A stretch of DNA of 64,000 bases from Comamonas antarctica. Its GTDB lineage: Bacteria; Pseudomonadota; Gammaproteobacteria; Burkholderiales; Burkholderiaceae_C. The notes beneath the pieces are model-generated. The model made no database searches. It worked only from the letters and a program-made list of their open reading frames with translations, and was not told the DNA's origin. The translations under genes were made by a program, and so were the position numbers. The DNA lies in the NCBI RefSeq assembly GCF_013363755.1, contig NZ_CP054840.1:2907501-2971500 (forward strand), written 5' to 3'. Shown here in pieces: positions 1 through 8,404 of the stretch; within the stretch, counting starts at the first letter, position 1, and the number at the start of each line of letters is the position of its first letter.

Positions 1-12
1 GTTTGCGGCAGT

Positions 13-29
13 TGCCCAAAAAACAGGCA
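13..29 (-). repeat. 17-nt dispersed motif after a stop codon (copy 1)
   Basis: Read on the - strand, TGCCTGTTTTTTGGGCA lies 9 nt after the stop of the TPR gene. An identical 17-mer lies just after the EamA-type gene at 2670-2686, and a CGCAAAC string follows in both places. The TGCC/GGCA ends can pair around a T-rich loop, so a 3'-end or terminator role is possible but unproven. Confidence 0.45.
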
Positions 30-38
30 AGGCGCGCT

Positions 39-362
39 TCATTCCGCCGACGGGCGCTGCAGGCGGCGCAGGAACACCGCCATTTCCTTGGCCGATTGCT
101 GGTCGCCCTGCTGCTCGGCAACGGCCAGGCCCGTGGTCCACGCGGCCTGCGCTGCATCGACGCGGTCGAGTTGGAGCAAGGCCTTGCCGAGCAACTTCCA
201 CGCCGCCGAATAACTGGCTTGCTGGCGCGTCGCCTGCGCGAGGTGTTCGGCGGCCGCGGCCGCATCGCCCTCTTGCAGGCAGGCATTGCCCAGCCCGAAG
301 CGCAGCAGCGCGCTGTCGCGGCCCGCGGCCAGCAGCTTTTCCAATTCTTCACGCTGTGTCAT
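39..362 (-). CDS. Small tetratricopeptide-repeat protein
   Basis: A 107-residue protein made almost entirely of TPR-like helices: a run with LLRFGLGNACLQEGD, then the second unit SAAWKLLGKALLQL, then a helix ending in FLRRLQ. It has no signal peptide or membrane segment, so it is probably a cytoplasmic protein-protein adaptor. It starts 12 nt after the MFS transporter stop on the same strand, so the two are likely co-transcribed. Its partner cannot be told from the sequence. Confidence 0.8.
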   Translation of the reverse strand: MTQREELEKLLAAGRDSALLRFGLGNACLQEGDAAAAAEHLAQATRQQASYSAAWKLLGKALLQLDRVDAAQAAWTTGLAVAEQQGDQQSAKEMAVFLRRLQRPSAE

Positions 363-374
363 GGCGTCTCCTGG

Positions 375-1796
375 TCAGTTGCGAATGCCGCGCAGCAGCA
401 GCGCCGCACCCAGTGGGGCCAGTGCAAACCCGGCAAACAGCCAGATGGCTGCCGACTGCGCGCCCGCCACGCCGCCCGGCGCGATCAGCCCGGCGGCATT
501 GGCCACCAGGCCGGCAATGGCCGCGCCTATCGCCATGCCATACAGCTGCACCGTGGTGATCGCCGCCGATGCCATGCCGCCCTCACCCGCAGGCGCCAGC
601 GTCAGCACGCGCACCAGCAGATGCGGCCAGCCCACGCCCACGCCCGCGCCCACGCCAGCCAGCGCCAGGCCGCACAGCAGCATGTGCAGGCCGGCGGACA
701 GCAGCGTGGTCGGCAGCAGCAGCGCCAGCACCAGCAGGCTCGCGAAGCCCAGCACCGGCGCGCCGCGCAGCAGGCGCGTGGCCGCCGCGCCTTCGCGGCC
801 CGAGGACAGCAGCGAGCCGCAGCTCCAGCCCGCGGCCATCGCGGCCGTCAGGTAGCCCGCGGCCAGCGGCGTATAGCCATGCAGCGTCTGAAGGAAATAG
901 GGAATGTAGATTTCGGTCGTGGTGCCGACCAGCAGCAGCGCGACGGCCGCATAGATCGCGCCCAGCGGCGAGCCCCAGCGCGCCGCGCCCGACGGCAGCA
1001 TGCGCACCGCGGCGCGCCGGTCGATGGCCAGCGCGGCCGCGCCGAGCGCCAATCCGCAGGCCACGCCCAGGGCCTGGCCCCCAAGCCCGGCAGACAGGCT
1101 GCCCGCCGCCACGGCCAGCACCGAGCTGGCCAGCAGCACTATCTGCGCCACCGGAATCAGCGGCCGGCCACCGGCGGCAGGCCTTGCGCCCGGCGCGGGG
1201 CGCAGCTGCACCGCGACCAGCGCGGCCTGCGCCAGCGCCAGCGGCAGCAGCGTCCAGAACGCCCAGCGCCAGTGTCCGGCTTGCGCATAGAGCCCGCCCA
1301 CGGCCGGCCCGCACAGCGTGGCAATGCCCCACATGCCCGACACCAGCGCCACGGCGCGTGGCCACAGCGCGGGCACGAACACCACCTGGATCAGCGCATA
1401 GCTCAGCGCGGCCAGCACGCCGCCGCCCAGGCCCTGCACGCTGCGCCCGGCCAGCAGCCAGGGCATCGACAGCGCCGACGCGCATGCCGCCGATCCCAGC
1501 GCGAATACCGCCAGCGCCGCGATGCACGCCGCGCGCGGGCCCAGCACCGCGAGCAGCCGCACCGACAGCGCCGCGCCGATGATCGACGCCACGACAAACA
1601 GCGTGGTGCTCCACGCATACCAGTCCAGCCCGCCAATGTCCTGCACCACCGAGGGCAGCACCGTGGTCACGATATGCACGTTGACCGCATGCAATGCGAC
1701 GCCGCCCGTCAGGGCAACGGCCAGCAAGCCGTTGCGGCCCTGGAACAGGCTGGCCCACGACGCGGTGGCCGGGGAGGACAGGGAGATATCAGACAT
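375..1796 (-). CDS. MFS drug/solute exporter (DHA2-like)
   Basis: A 473-residue, strongly hydrophobic protein that looks like a 14-helix major facilitator exporter. After an N-terminal tail it has NVHIVTTVLPSVVQDIGG, typical of the first periplasmic loop of DHA2-type drug/H+ antiporters, and then repeated Gly/Ala-rich helices. The ATG at 1794-1796 is preferred because a longer frame would run through the palindromic operator. It is divergent from the regulator at 1865, a classic regulator/efflux pair, and its promoter must overlap the palindrome at 1828-1857. The substrate is unknown. Confidence 0.85.
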   Translation of the reverse strand: MSDISLSSPATASWASLFQGRNGLLAVALTGGVALHAVNVHIVTTVLPSVVQDIGGLDWYAWSTTLFVVASIIGAALSVRLLAVLGPRAACIAALAVFALGSAACASALSMPWLLAGRSVQGLGGGVLAALSYALIQVVFVPALWPRAVALVSGMWGIATLCGPAVGGLYAQAGHWRWAFWTLLPLALAQAALVAVQLRPAPGARPAAGGRPLIPVAQIVLLASSVLAVAAGSLSAGLGGQALGVACGLALGAAALAIDRRAAVRMLPSGAARWGSPLGAIYAAVALLLVGTTTEIYIPYFLQTLHGYTPLAAGYLTAAMAAGWSCGSLLSSGREGAAATRLLRGAPVLGFASLLVLALLLPTTLLSAGLHMLLCGLALAGVGAGVGVGWPHLLVRVLTLAPAGEGGMASAAITTVQLYGMAIGAAIAGLVANAAGLIAPGGVAGAQSAAIWLFAGFALAPLGAALLLRGIRN

Positions 1797-1827
1797 GAAG
1801 CGCTCTCGACAGACAGGCAGGCCTGGA

Positions 1828-1857
1828 TTATTATCCAAGAAATTCTTTGGATAATAA
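1828..1857. promoter_or_regulatory. Palindromic operator between MFS exporter and regulator
   Basis: Two perfect 11-nt inverted arms, TTATTATCCAA (1828-1838) and TTGGATAATAA (1847-1857), are separated by 8 nt. They lie between divergent genes and end 7 nt before the regulator ATG. This AT-rich dyad in a GC-rich background is the best candidate binding site for the adjacent regulator, which would repress itself and the exporter. The protein-site pairing is inferred. Confidence 0.75.
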
Positions 1858-1864
1858 GGCCACC

Positions 1865-2569
1865 ATGCAATACGCAAGCAAGGGCTTTGCATTTCCAGCG
1901 CCCGTGGCCGCGCCTGCCGCCACGGCCGACCGCCTGCTGTTCCTGCTCAAGTCCCGCGGTCCGGCCTCGACCAGCGCGCTCGCACAATGGCTCGACACCA
2001 GCGCCGAGGCCGCGCGCCTGCAGGTGCAGAAGCTGGTGTCGGCGGGGCTGATCGAAGCCCGGCAGGAGCCCGCTGACGACAAGCAAACTCCACGCCCCGG
2101 CCGGCCGCGCCTCGGCCGGCCGCGCCAGTGCTGGGCGCTGACCGACGCCGGCTACGCGCGCTTTCCCGACACCCATGCGCAGCTCACGGCGCAATTGCTG
2201 GGCTCGGTGCGCCAGTTGTTTGGCGAGGACGGGCTGGAGCGCTTGATCGCGCAGCGCGAAGCCGAGGCGCGCCAGCTCTACCAGCAGGCCTGCGACGCGC
2301 CCGCCCTGCCCGAACGCCTCGCGCAGCTGGCCGCCGTGCGCAGCGCCGAAGGCTATATGGCGCGTGCCGAGGCCGATGGCGCGGACTGGCTGCTGATCGA
2401 GGACCACTGCCCCATTTGCGTGGCGGCGCGCAGTTGCCAGGGCTTTTGCCGCTCCGAGCTGCAGCTGTTCCAGGAGATCGTCGGGCCGGGCGCACAGGTC
2501 ACGCGCGAGCAGCATCTGCTGGCCGGCGCGACGCGCTGCGCCTACCGCATCACGCGCGCAAATGGCTGA
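1865..2569 (+). CDS. Cys-rich winged-helix transcriptional regulator (SufR/DeoR-like)
   Basis: A 234-residue regulator. Residues about 25-75 form a winged helix (DRLLFLLKSRGPASTSALA, then a recognition helix and a GRPR-type wing). The C-terminal half carries CPICVAARSCQGFC plus a later Cys, the arrangement seen in SufR-like regulators that bind an Fe-S cluster. The ATG at 1865 was chosen; an in-frame TTG at 1847 would fall inside the operator. It probably senses redox state or iron-sulfur status and controls the divergent exporter. A metal-binding Cys cluster is an alternative to Fe-S. Confidence 0.75.
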   Translation: MQYASKGFAFPAPVAAPAATADRLLFLLKSRGPASTSALAQWLDTSAEAARLQVQKLVSAGLIEARQEPADDKQTPRPGRPRLGRPRQCWALTDAGYARFPDTHAQLTAQLLGSVRQLFGEDGLERLIAQREAEARQLYQQACDAPALPERLAQLAAVRSAEGYMARAEADGADWLLIEDHCPICVAARSCQGFCRSELQLFQEIVGPGAQVTREQHLLAGATRCAYRITRANG

Positions 2570-2669
2570 AGCCATGGCCCGCGGAGTTATCCCGAAAACC
2601 GTGCCCAAGCTTGTGCATAACTGCCGGAACAACTGGCGCAAACGGCGCCAGCGCTGGGTTTGCGGGGCA

Positions 2670-2686
2670 TGCCCAAAAAACAGGCA
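2670..2686 (-). repeat. 17-nt dispersed motif after a stop codon (copy 2)
   Basis: Identical to the 17-mer at 13-29. Here it lies 5 nt after the stop of the EamA-type gene, and the adjacent sequence adds a GGGCATGCCC palindrome. Placement after a - strand stop codon is the same in both copies. Confidence 0.45.
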
Positions 2687-2691
2687 GCAGT

Positions 2692-3597
2692 TCAGCGCGG
2701 TCTTCTGCGCGCGCCGAGCAGCACCACGACCAGCGCCATGACGATGCAGGCGCCACCCGCCCACTGCCAGGGCGTGACGCGCTCGCCCAGCAGCACGATG
2801 CCCGCGCCCAGGCCGATGACCGGCACGCCCAGGCTGAACGGCGCCACCCGGCTGGCGGCATGGCGCTTGAGCAGGCTGGTCCACAGCGCATAGCCCATGA
2901 CCGTGGCGCACCAGCCCAGGTAAGCCACCGACAGCCAGCTCGACAGCGGCGCGTCGAGCCAGCGCCAGCGCTGCGCCGGCGGATCGAACGCCAGGCTCAG
3001 CAGCACGAAGGGCACGATGGGCACCAGCGCGCTCCAGACCACGAAACCCAGCGCGTCATAGCTGTGCGCCACCTGCTGCATGCGCCGCGCGACGATGTTC
3101 GAGGCGGCCCACATCGCGGCCGCAGCCAGGTTCAGCACGAAGCCCAGCAAGGTCGTGCCCGCGGCCGCCGCGCCGCCCACATAGTTCATGGCAAAACAGC
3201 CCAGGCCGATGGCCGCGCAGACCAGCCCCCACTTGAGCGGGCGCGACAGCTGCTCGCCCAGCAGCAGCACGCCGAGCAAGGCGGTGAAGAACACCTGGGT
3301 CTGCATCAGCACCGAGGCCAGTGCCGCCGTCATGCCGACCTGCAGCGCGATGAACAGCACGCCGAACTGCCCCACGCCCTGGCACAGCCCGTAGGCAATG
3401 ATCCAGCGCCAGGGCACGGCCGGCCGGCGCACGATCAGCACCAGCGGCAGTACCGCGAACACATAGCGCCAGGCGCCGAGCTGGAACGGCGTGAAGTCGG
3501 CCAGCGCCCATTTCATGACCACGAAGTTCAGTCCCCAGATCACCACCACGGACAGCGCGGCCAGCAGATCGCGGCCGGAAAAGTGCGCGTGGCTCAT
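2692..3597 (-). CDS. EamA/DMT-family metabolite exporter
   Basis: A 301-residue membrane protein of the drug/metabolite transporter superfamily, with about ten hydrophobic helices in two EamA repeats. The first repeat opens with VVIWGLNFVVMKWAL and the second with a matching helix (MWAASNIVARRM). It resembles cysteine/O-acetylserine exporters of the EamA group. The ATG at 3595-3597 gives the usual cytoplasmic N-terminus; a longer frame adds 19 non-conserved residues. It is divergent from the organosulfur module at 3797, and a thiol-export role would fit that context but is not shown. Confidence 0.85.
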   Translation of the reverse strand: MSHAHFSGRDLLAALSVVVIWGLNFVVMKWALADFTPFQLGAWRYVFAVLPLVLIVRRPAVPWRWIIAYGLCQGVGQFGVLFIALQVGMTAALASVLMQTQVFFTALLGVLLLGEQLSRPLKWGLVCAAIGLGCFAMNYVGGAAAAGTTLLGFVLNLAAAAMWAASNIVARRMQQVAHSYDALGFVVWSALVPIVPFVLLSLAFDPPAQRWRWLDAPLSSWLSVAYLGWCATVMGYALWTSLLKRHAASRVAPFSLGVPVIGLGAGIVLLGERVTPWQWAGGACIVMALVVVLLGARRRPR

Positions 3598-3796
3598 GCG
3601 GACTCCTCGACAAGACGGGCGCGCGCCCTGGGGTTCCGACCAATGGATTTGCACATTACGATTTATTGTTTGTAGACCACACCCAGTGAAGGGATACTAG
3701 TGGATCACCGAAATCACTGGCATCGTGGGATGCCATTTTCATCCCAGCGCGCAACACCGTGCAGAGCCTTGCCGCTTTGCCCAGAAAGGCCCTCCC

Positions 3797-4357
3797 ATGC
3801 CCCGTCTTCCTCTACAGACCGTGGACTCCGCCCCCGCCGACAGCAAGCCCTTCGTGGAAAAGGCGCTGGCCAACAACGGCTTCCTGCCCAACCTGATCGG
3901 CGTGCTGGCCAATGCGCCCGTGGCGCTGGAAACCTACCTCACGGTCTCGGGCATCAATGCCCGCGCCTCGCTCACGCTGGCCGAGCGCGAGGTGGTGCAG
4001 CTCACGGCAGCGTCGGTGCATGGCTGCGATTTCTGTCTCTCGGGCCACACCGCCATCGTCAGCAAGAAGACCCAGCTCGGCGCGGCCACGGCCTTGAAAC
4101 TGCAGACCGGCCAGCCCACGGGCGATGCCCGGCTCGATGCGGTCCAGGCCTTCACCAAGGAAGTCATCGCCACGCGGGGTGCGGCCTCCGATGCGGCGCT
4201 GGCGGCCTTCAAGGCCGCGGGTTTCAACGACCAGCAGGCGCTCGAAGTGGTGCTGGGGGTGAGCCTGGCCACGCTGTGCAACTTCGCCAACAACCTGGCC
4301 AAGCCCGAGATCAACCCCGAACTCAAGCCGTTCTCGCCCGGCGTGTTCCAGGCATGA
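3797..4357 (+). CDS. Carboxymuconolactone decarboxylase / AhpD-like protein
   Basis: A 186-residue protein of the AhpD-like fold. The signature is HGCDFCLSGH, a CxxC pair followed by His, as in AhpD-type peroxidase/disulfide reductase proteins. Start: the ATG at 3797 has AGAAAGG about 8 nt upstream, and a longer in-frame start has no good ribosome site. The stop overlaps the next ATG (ATGA), so it is translationally coupled to the flavoprotein downstream. As first gene of an ABC-transporter operon, it may protect against peroxides or reduce a disulfide intermediate. The exact reaction is unknown. Confidence 0.85.
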   Translation: MPRLPLQTVDSAPADSKPFVEKALANNGFLPNLIGVLANAPVALETYLTVSGINARASLTLAEREVVQLTAASVHGCDFCLSGHTAIVSKKTQLGAATALKLQTGQPTGDARLDAVQAFTKEVIATRGAASDAALAAFKAAGFNDQQALEVVLGVSLATLCNFANNLAKPEINPELKPFSPGVFQA

Positions 4358-5430
4358 GCGGCGCCCAGCTGGCGCCCGCGCTGCTGACCTGGCTGCAGTC
4401 CCACGCGCAAAGCCTCAACCAGTCGGCCGATGCCGCGCAGCAGGTGCTGCCGCAGCTGGTGGCCGCGGGCCTGCACCGCATCGGCGTGCCCCAGGCCTTG
4501 GGCGGCGACGGCGGCGAAGCCATCGATGCGGTCGACGCCATTGCCCACGTGGCCGAACATTCTCTGACCTGCGCCTTCGTGCTCTGGAGCCACCGCGCGT
4601 TCATCGACTACCTGTGCGTTTCGGACAACCCCGCGGCGCGCGAGACCTGGCTGCCCGATCTGCTGCAAGGACGCATCGCGGGCGCCACCGGCCTGTCGAA
4701 CGCGATGAAGTTCCTGTCGCAGCTCGAACCCCTGCAGGTCGAGGCCACGCCCGAGGGCCAGGATGGCTGGCGCGTGTCGGGCCGCCTGCCCTGGGTCACC
4801 AACCTGCGTTCGCCCTTCGTGGTGGCCGCGGCCGTGCAGACGCTGCAGCAGCCCATGCCGATGGTGCTGGCCATCGACGGCCGGCTCGATGGCGTCGCGC
4901 GCAGCGCCGACCTCGACCTGCTGGCATTGCGCGCCAGCAATACCGCGGCCATCCAGCTCGATTCCGTGAAGGTCGGCCCCGAAGCCGTGCTGGGGCGCGA
5001 CGGCCTGTCCTTTCTCAAGCGCGCGCGGCCGATGTTCCTGAGCCTGCAGTGCGGCATGTCGCTGGGCCTGGCGCGAGCGAGCCTGCTGGCGGCCGAGCAG
5101 GTGGGCTCGGCGCGCGATGTCTTGCAGCCGCGCATCGTGCGCGCGCGCGCCCAGCTCGAGACGCTGCGCGAAGCGATCCGCGCGGGCCTGGAATCGGGCC
5201 GCTTCGTCACCGATGCCCCGGCGCTGTTCCGCGTGCGCCTGGAACTGGCGGCCGTGGTGCAGGAGAGCGTGCAGCTCGAACTCCAGGGTTCGGGCGGCCG
5301 CGCCTATCTGGGCGACCACTTGCCCGACTTCGGCCGCCGGCTGCAGGAAAGCGCGTTCATTCCCGTGGTCACCCCCAGCCTCACGCAACTGCAGGGCGAA
5401 CTCAGCAAGCTGGCGGGCGGGGCGCAATGA
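4354..5430 (+). CDS. Acyl-CoA dehydrogenase-like flavoprotein (module A)
   Basis: A 358-residue protein with the three-part acyl-CoA dehydrogenase fold: an N-terminal helical domain, a middle beta domain with GATGLSNAMKF and a WVTNL segment, and a C-terminal helical domain. The usual catalytic-base region is not obvious. In sulfur-scavenging loci such proteins are often flavin-dependent monooxygenases (DszC/SfnB/SfnC-type) rather than fatty-acid enzymes, and the context here suggests that. It overlaps both neighbours by 4 nt, so it is the second gene of a tight operon. The substrate is unknown. Confidence 0.8.
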   Translation: MSGAQLAPALLTWLQSHAQSLNQSADAAQQVLPQLVAAGLHRIGVPQALGGDGGEAIDAVDAIAHVAEHSLTCAFVLWSHRAFIDYLCVSDNPAARETWLPDLLQGRIAGATGLSNAMKFLSQLEPLQVEATPEGQDGWRVSGRLPWVTNLRSPFVVAAAVQTLQQPMPMVLAIDGRLDGVARSADLDLLALRASNTAAIQLDSVKVGPEAVLGRDGLSFLKRARPMFLSLQCGMSLGLARASLLAAEQVGSARDVLQPRIVRARAQLETLREAIRAGLESGRFVTDAPALFRVRLELAAVVQESVQLELQGSGGRAYLGDHLPDFGRRLQESAFIPVVTPSLTQLQGELSKLAGGAQ

Positions 5431-6230
5431 ACGCCGCCGGCGCCGATGCGGAGTTCGCGCTGCAGGGCCAGGGCCTGGCCTGCGCCTACGGCCTGGGTCC
5501 CCGCATCTTCAGCGGCATCGACATCGCGATCCGTGCGCAGGAGATCGTCTGCCTGCTCGGCGGCAGCGGCTGCGGCAAATCGACGCTGCTGCGCGCGCTC
5601 GCCGGCCTGCAGGCACCCACCGAAGGCAGCGTGCGCTTCCTGGGCGCGCCGCTGACCCAGCCGCACCCGCGCGCGGCCGTGGTGTTCCAGCAGGCCAGCC
5701 TGCTGCCCTGGCTCAGCGTGGCCAGGAACGTGGCCTTCGGTCTGGATTTCAAGCACCAGCCGCGCATTGATGCCGAGCGCCTGCAGGCGCGCGTGCGGCA
5801 GGCGATTGCCGCCGTGGGCCTGGCCGGCAAGGAACACCTGCACCCGGCGCAGCTGTCGGGCGGGATGGCGCAGCGCGTGGCGCTGGCGCGCGCGTTGGCG
5901 CGCGAGCCGCGGCTGCTGCTCGCCGACGAACCGTTCTCCGCGCTCGATGCGATCACACGCAGCGAGATGCAGGAACTGCTGGTCGATGTCGTGCACCAGT
6001 GGCACACCGCGGCGCTGGTCGTCACGCATGACATCGATGAAGCCCTGCTGGTGGCCGACCGCATCCTGCTGATGGGGCGCCAGCCCGGCGACCAGGGCGG
6101 CAGCATCGTGCGCGAATGGCGCGTCGATCTGCCGCACCCGCGCCACGCGCACCCCGCGGAACTCACCGCGCTGCGGCTCGAGATCCTTGCCGAACTGCAT
6201 GCGCGCCGGCATGGCGCGCAGCCCGCCTGA
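5427..6230 (+). CDS. ABC transporter ATPase, NitT/TauT type (module A)
   Basis: A 267-residue ATPase of the SsuB/TauB family, the cytoplasmic motor for sulfonate-type uptake. Walker A GGSGCGKST is at 45-53, the Q-loop FQQ near 88, the signature LSGGMAQR at 143-150, Walker B LLLADEP at 163-169, and the H-loop is THDIDEA. Its ATG overlaps the flavoprotein stop. The binding-protein and permease genes follow, so the transporter is complete. Confidence 0.9.
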   Translation: MNAAGADAEFALQGQGLACAYGLGPRIFSGIDIAIRAQEIVCLLGGSGCGKSTLLRALAGLQAPTEGSVRFLGAPLTQPHPRAAVVFQQASLLPWLSVARNVAFGLDFKHQPRIDAERLQARVRQAIAAVGLAGKEHLHPAQLSGGMAQRVALARALAREPRLLLADEPFSALDAITRSEMQELLVDVVHQWHTAALVVTHDIDEALLVADRILLMGRQPGDQGGSIVREWRVDLPHPRHAHPAELTALRLEILAELHARRHGAQPA

Positions 6231-6263
6231 ACCCCGACCCCTTTACCTTTCCCAAGCCGCACC

Positions 6264-7505
6264 ATGGACCAACCTGACCAACGCCCGAGTTACCAACACC
6301 TTTGCGCCTCCTCGGCCTGCGACTGCGGCATCAGCCGCCGCGACTGGCTGCGCCTCACGGCGCTGACCGGCGCCGCGGCCGCGCCGCTGCTGCGCGCGGG
6401 CGACGCCGCCGCCCAGGCCCAGCGCGGCGACGACGTGCCGGTGCGCATCGGCTACCTGCCGATCACCGATGCCACGCCGCTGCTGGTGGCGCACAGCCGC
6501 CAGCTGTTCGAGGCCGAGGGCCTGCGCACCGAGAAGCCGCGGCTGTTTCGCTCCTGGGCGCAGATCACCGAAGCCTTTGTCGCGGGCCAGGTCAACGTGG
6601 TGCACCTGCTGTCGCCGACCACCATGTTCGTGCGCTACGGCTCGCAGTTCGGCGCCAAGGTCGTGGCCTGGAACCACATGAACGGCTCGGCGCTGGCGGT
6701 CGCGCGCCACATCAATTCGGTCAAGGACCTGGGCGGCACGCAGGTCGCGATTCCGTTCTGGTACTCGATCCACAACGTGGTGCTGCAGCAGCTGCTGCGC
6801 GCCAACGGCCTCAAGGCCGTGAGCCGCGCGCGCAGCGCGGGCCTGGCCTCCGACGAGGTCAACCTGATCGTGATGGCACCCGCGGAAATGGTATCGGCGC
6901 TGGCCTCGAAGGCGGTGTCGGGCTACATCGTGGCCGAGCCCTTCGTCGCCGCGGCCGAGGTCTCGGGCGTGGGCAAGGTGCTGCGCTTCGTCGGCGACGT
7001 CTGGCAAAACCATGCGTGCTGCCTGCTGACGCTGGCCGAGCGCGACATCACCGAGCGCCCCGAATGGGCGCAGAAGGTCACCAACGCCATCGTCAAGGCC
7101 CAGCTCTGGACGCGCAACAACCAGCTCGACACCGCCAAGCTGCTGGCCGCCAGCGGCGAAGGCAAGTACACGCCGCACGGCCTGCCGGTGCTGACCAAGG
7201 TGCTGGCCGCGACCGAGATGGCGCAGTACACGCAGGGCGGCATCATCAAGCACCCGCAGTGGAACCAGCGGCGCATCGACTTCCAGCCCTATCCCTATCC
7301 CTCGTACACCGAGGAACTGGTCAAGGCGCTGCAGGTCACGCATGTCGAAGGCAATGCCGCCTTCCTGGAGAAGCTCGATCCGAAGTTCGTCGCGCGCGAC
7401 CTGGTCGATGACCGCTTCGTGAAGAACGCGCTCAAGCAGGTCGGCGGCCTCAAGGCCTTCGGCCACGCCGAAAGCTTCACGCGCCGCGAAGTCATCGAGG
7501 CATGA
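6264..7505 (+). CDS. Periplasmic substrate-binding protein of ABC transporter (module A)
   Basis: A 413-residue NitT/TauT-type binding protein (SsuA/NrtA relatives). The leader has SRRDWLRLTAL (twin Arg at 25-26), a likely Tat export signal, with cleavage near AAAQA around residue 50. The mature part begins with VRIGYLPITDATPLLVA, the usual first strand and ligand-loop region. A second domain contains YIVAEPF. Its stop overlaps the permease ATG. The ligand is inferred to be a sulfonate or related organosulfur anion from neighbours; nitrate-like or other ligands cannot be excluded. Confidence 0.88.
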   Translation: MDQPDQRPSYQHLCASSACDCGISRRDWLRLTALTGAAAAPLLRAGDAAAQAQRGDDVPVRIGYLPITDATPLLVAHSRQLFEAEGLRTEKPRLFRSWAQITEAFVAGQVNVVHLLSPTTMFVRYGSQFGAKVVAWNHMNGSALAVARHINSVKDLGGTQVAIPFWYSIHNVVLQQLLRANGLKAVSRARSAGLASDEVNLIVMAPAEMVSALASKAVSGYIVAEPFVAAAEVSGVGKVLRFVGDVWQNHACCLLTLAERDITERPEWAQKVTNAIVKAQLWTRNNQLDTAKLLAASGEGKYTPHGLPVLTKVLAATEMAQYTQGGIIKHPQWNQRRIDFQPYPYPSYTEELVKALQVTHVEGNAAFLEKLDPKFVARDLVDDRFVKNALKQVGGLKAFGHAESFTRREVIEA

Positions 7506-8278
7506 GCCGGGGCATCAGGCGGGCCGTGGACCGCGTGGTCTGGCCCGTGGTCGGCCTGGCGCTGGCCGTCGCGCTGTGGTCGCTGGGCGCGCGCCAGCTG
7601 TCGGATGTCGAGGCGATACGCAGCGCGTTCGCCCCCACGGCCGGCTTTGCCGCGCTGGGCCGGCTGCTGGCCGAAGGCGCGCTCTGGGAGCATATCCTGC
7701 TGAGCCTGCAGCGCATCGGCATCTCGCTGCTGCTGGCGCTGCTGATCGCGGTTCCGCTGGGCGTCTGGGTCGGGCTGTCGCCGCTGTTCGCCAAGCTCAC
7801 GGGCACGCTGTTCCAGTTCCTGCGCATGGTCTCGCCGCTGTCATGGATGCCGCTGGCCGTGATGGCGCTGGGCGTGGGCGAGGCGCCGGTGGTGTTCCTG
7901 CTGACCTTTGCCGCGGTCTGGCCCATCCTGCTCAACACCGCCGCCGGCGTGGCCGCGCTCGACAGGAGCTGGCTGCAGCTCGCGCACAGCCTGTCGGCCA
8001 CGCGCAGCGAGGTCGTGCGGCATATCGTGCTGCCCGGCATCGTCACGCATGTGCTCACCGGCTTTCGGCTCGCGCTGGGCATCGCCTGGATCGTGCTGGT
8101 GCCGGCCGAAATGCTCGGCGTATCGGCCGGCATGGGCTATTTCATCCTCGACACGCGCGACCGGCTCGCCTATGACGAGCTGATGGCGGGCATCGTGGTG
8201 ATCGGCTGCCTGGGGTTTGCGCTGGATGTGGCGGCGCGGGCGGTGACGGCCAGGTGGGTGGGCAAGAACCGGGGGTAG
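7502..8278 (+). CDS. ABC transporter permease, SsuC/TauC type (module A)
   Basis: A 258-residue inner-membrane permease with about six helices. The EAA-type loop that contacts the ATPase is LAHSLSATRSEVVRHIVLPG. The following GFRLALGIAWIVLVPAEML is typical of NitT/TauT permeases. It overlaps the binding-protein gene by 4 nt and closes the operon. Downstream, the long inverted repeat at 8314-8395 separates it from the convergent module B. Confidence 0.9.
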   Translation: MSRGIRRAVDRVVWPVVGLALAVALWSLGARQLSDVEAIRSAFAPTAGFAALGRLLAEGALWEHILLSLQRIGISLLLALLIAVPLGVWVGLSPLFAKLTGTLFQFLRMVSPLSWMPLAVMALGVGEAPVVFLLTFAAVWPILLNTAAGVAALDRSWLQLAHSLSATRSEVVRHIVLPGIVTHVLTGFRLALGIAWIVLVPAEMLGVSAGMGYFILDTRDRLAYDELMAGIVVIGCLGFALDVAARAVTARWVGKNRG

Positions 8279-8313
8279 AACGCCAAGGTCCAGGGGACCA
8301 CTGGAGGGAGGAC

Positions 8314-8395
8314 GTTCATCCTTCGACGGACTCAGGACGAACGTGAGCCGCCGCTCGCGGTGCGTCTGCCTGGGCTGTCCCGTCGAAGGATGAAC
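8314..8395. repeat. REP-like inverted repeat between convergent modules A and B
   Basis: Perfect 16-nt arms, GTTCATCCTTCGACGG (8314-8329) and CCGTCGAAGGATGAAC (8380-8395), flank a 50-nt loop. The left part reads on into CTCAGGACGAACG. The same core words occur at 17359-17467. The words CCTTCGAC and CTCAGG..GAACG belong to a repeat type I recall from many proteobacterial genomes. It may act as a shared bidirectional 3' end for the two facing operons. Confidence 0.7.
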
Positions 8396-8404
8396 ATCCC
8401 GCCC

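Noticed and set aside
3700..4353. Upstream extension of the module A flavoprotein frame
   Set aside because: It overlaps the AhpD-like gene in another frame. The ATGA overlap at 4354 gives a natural start and the extension has no motif.
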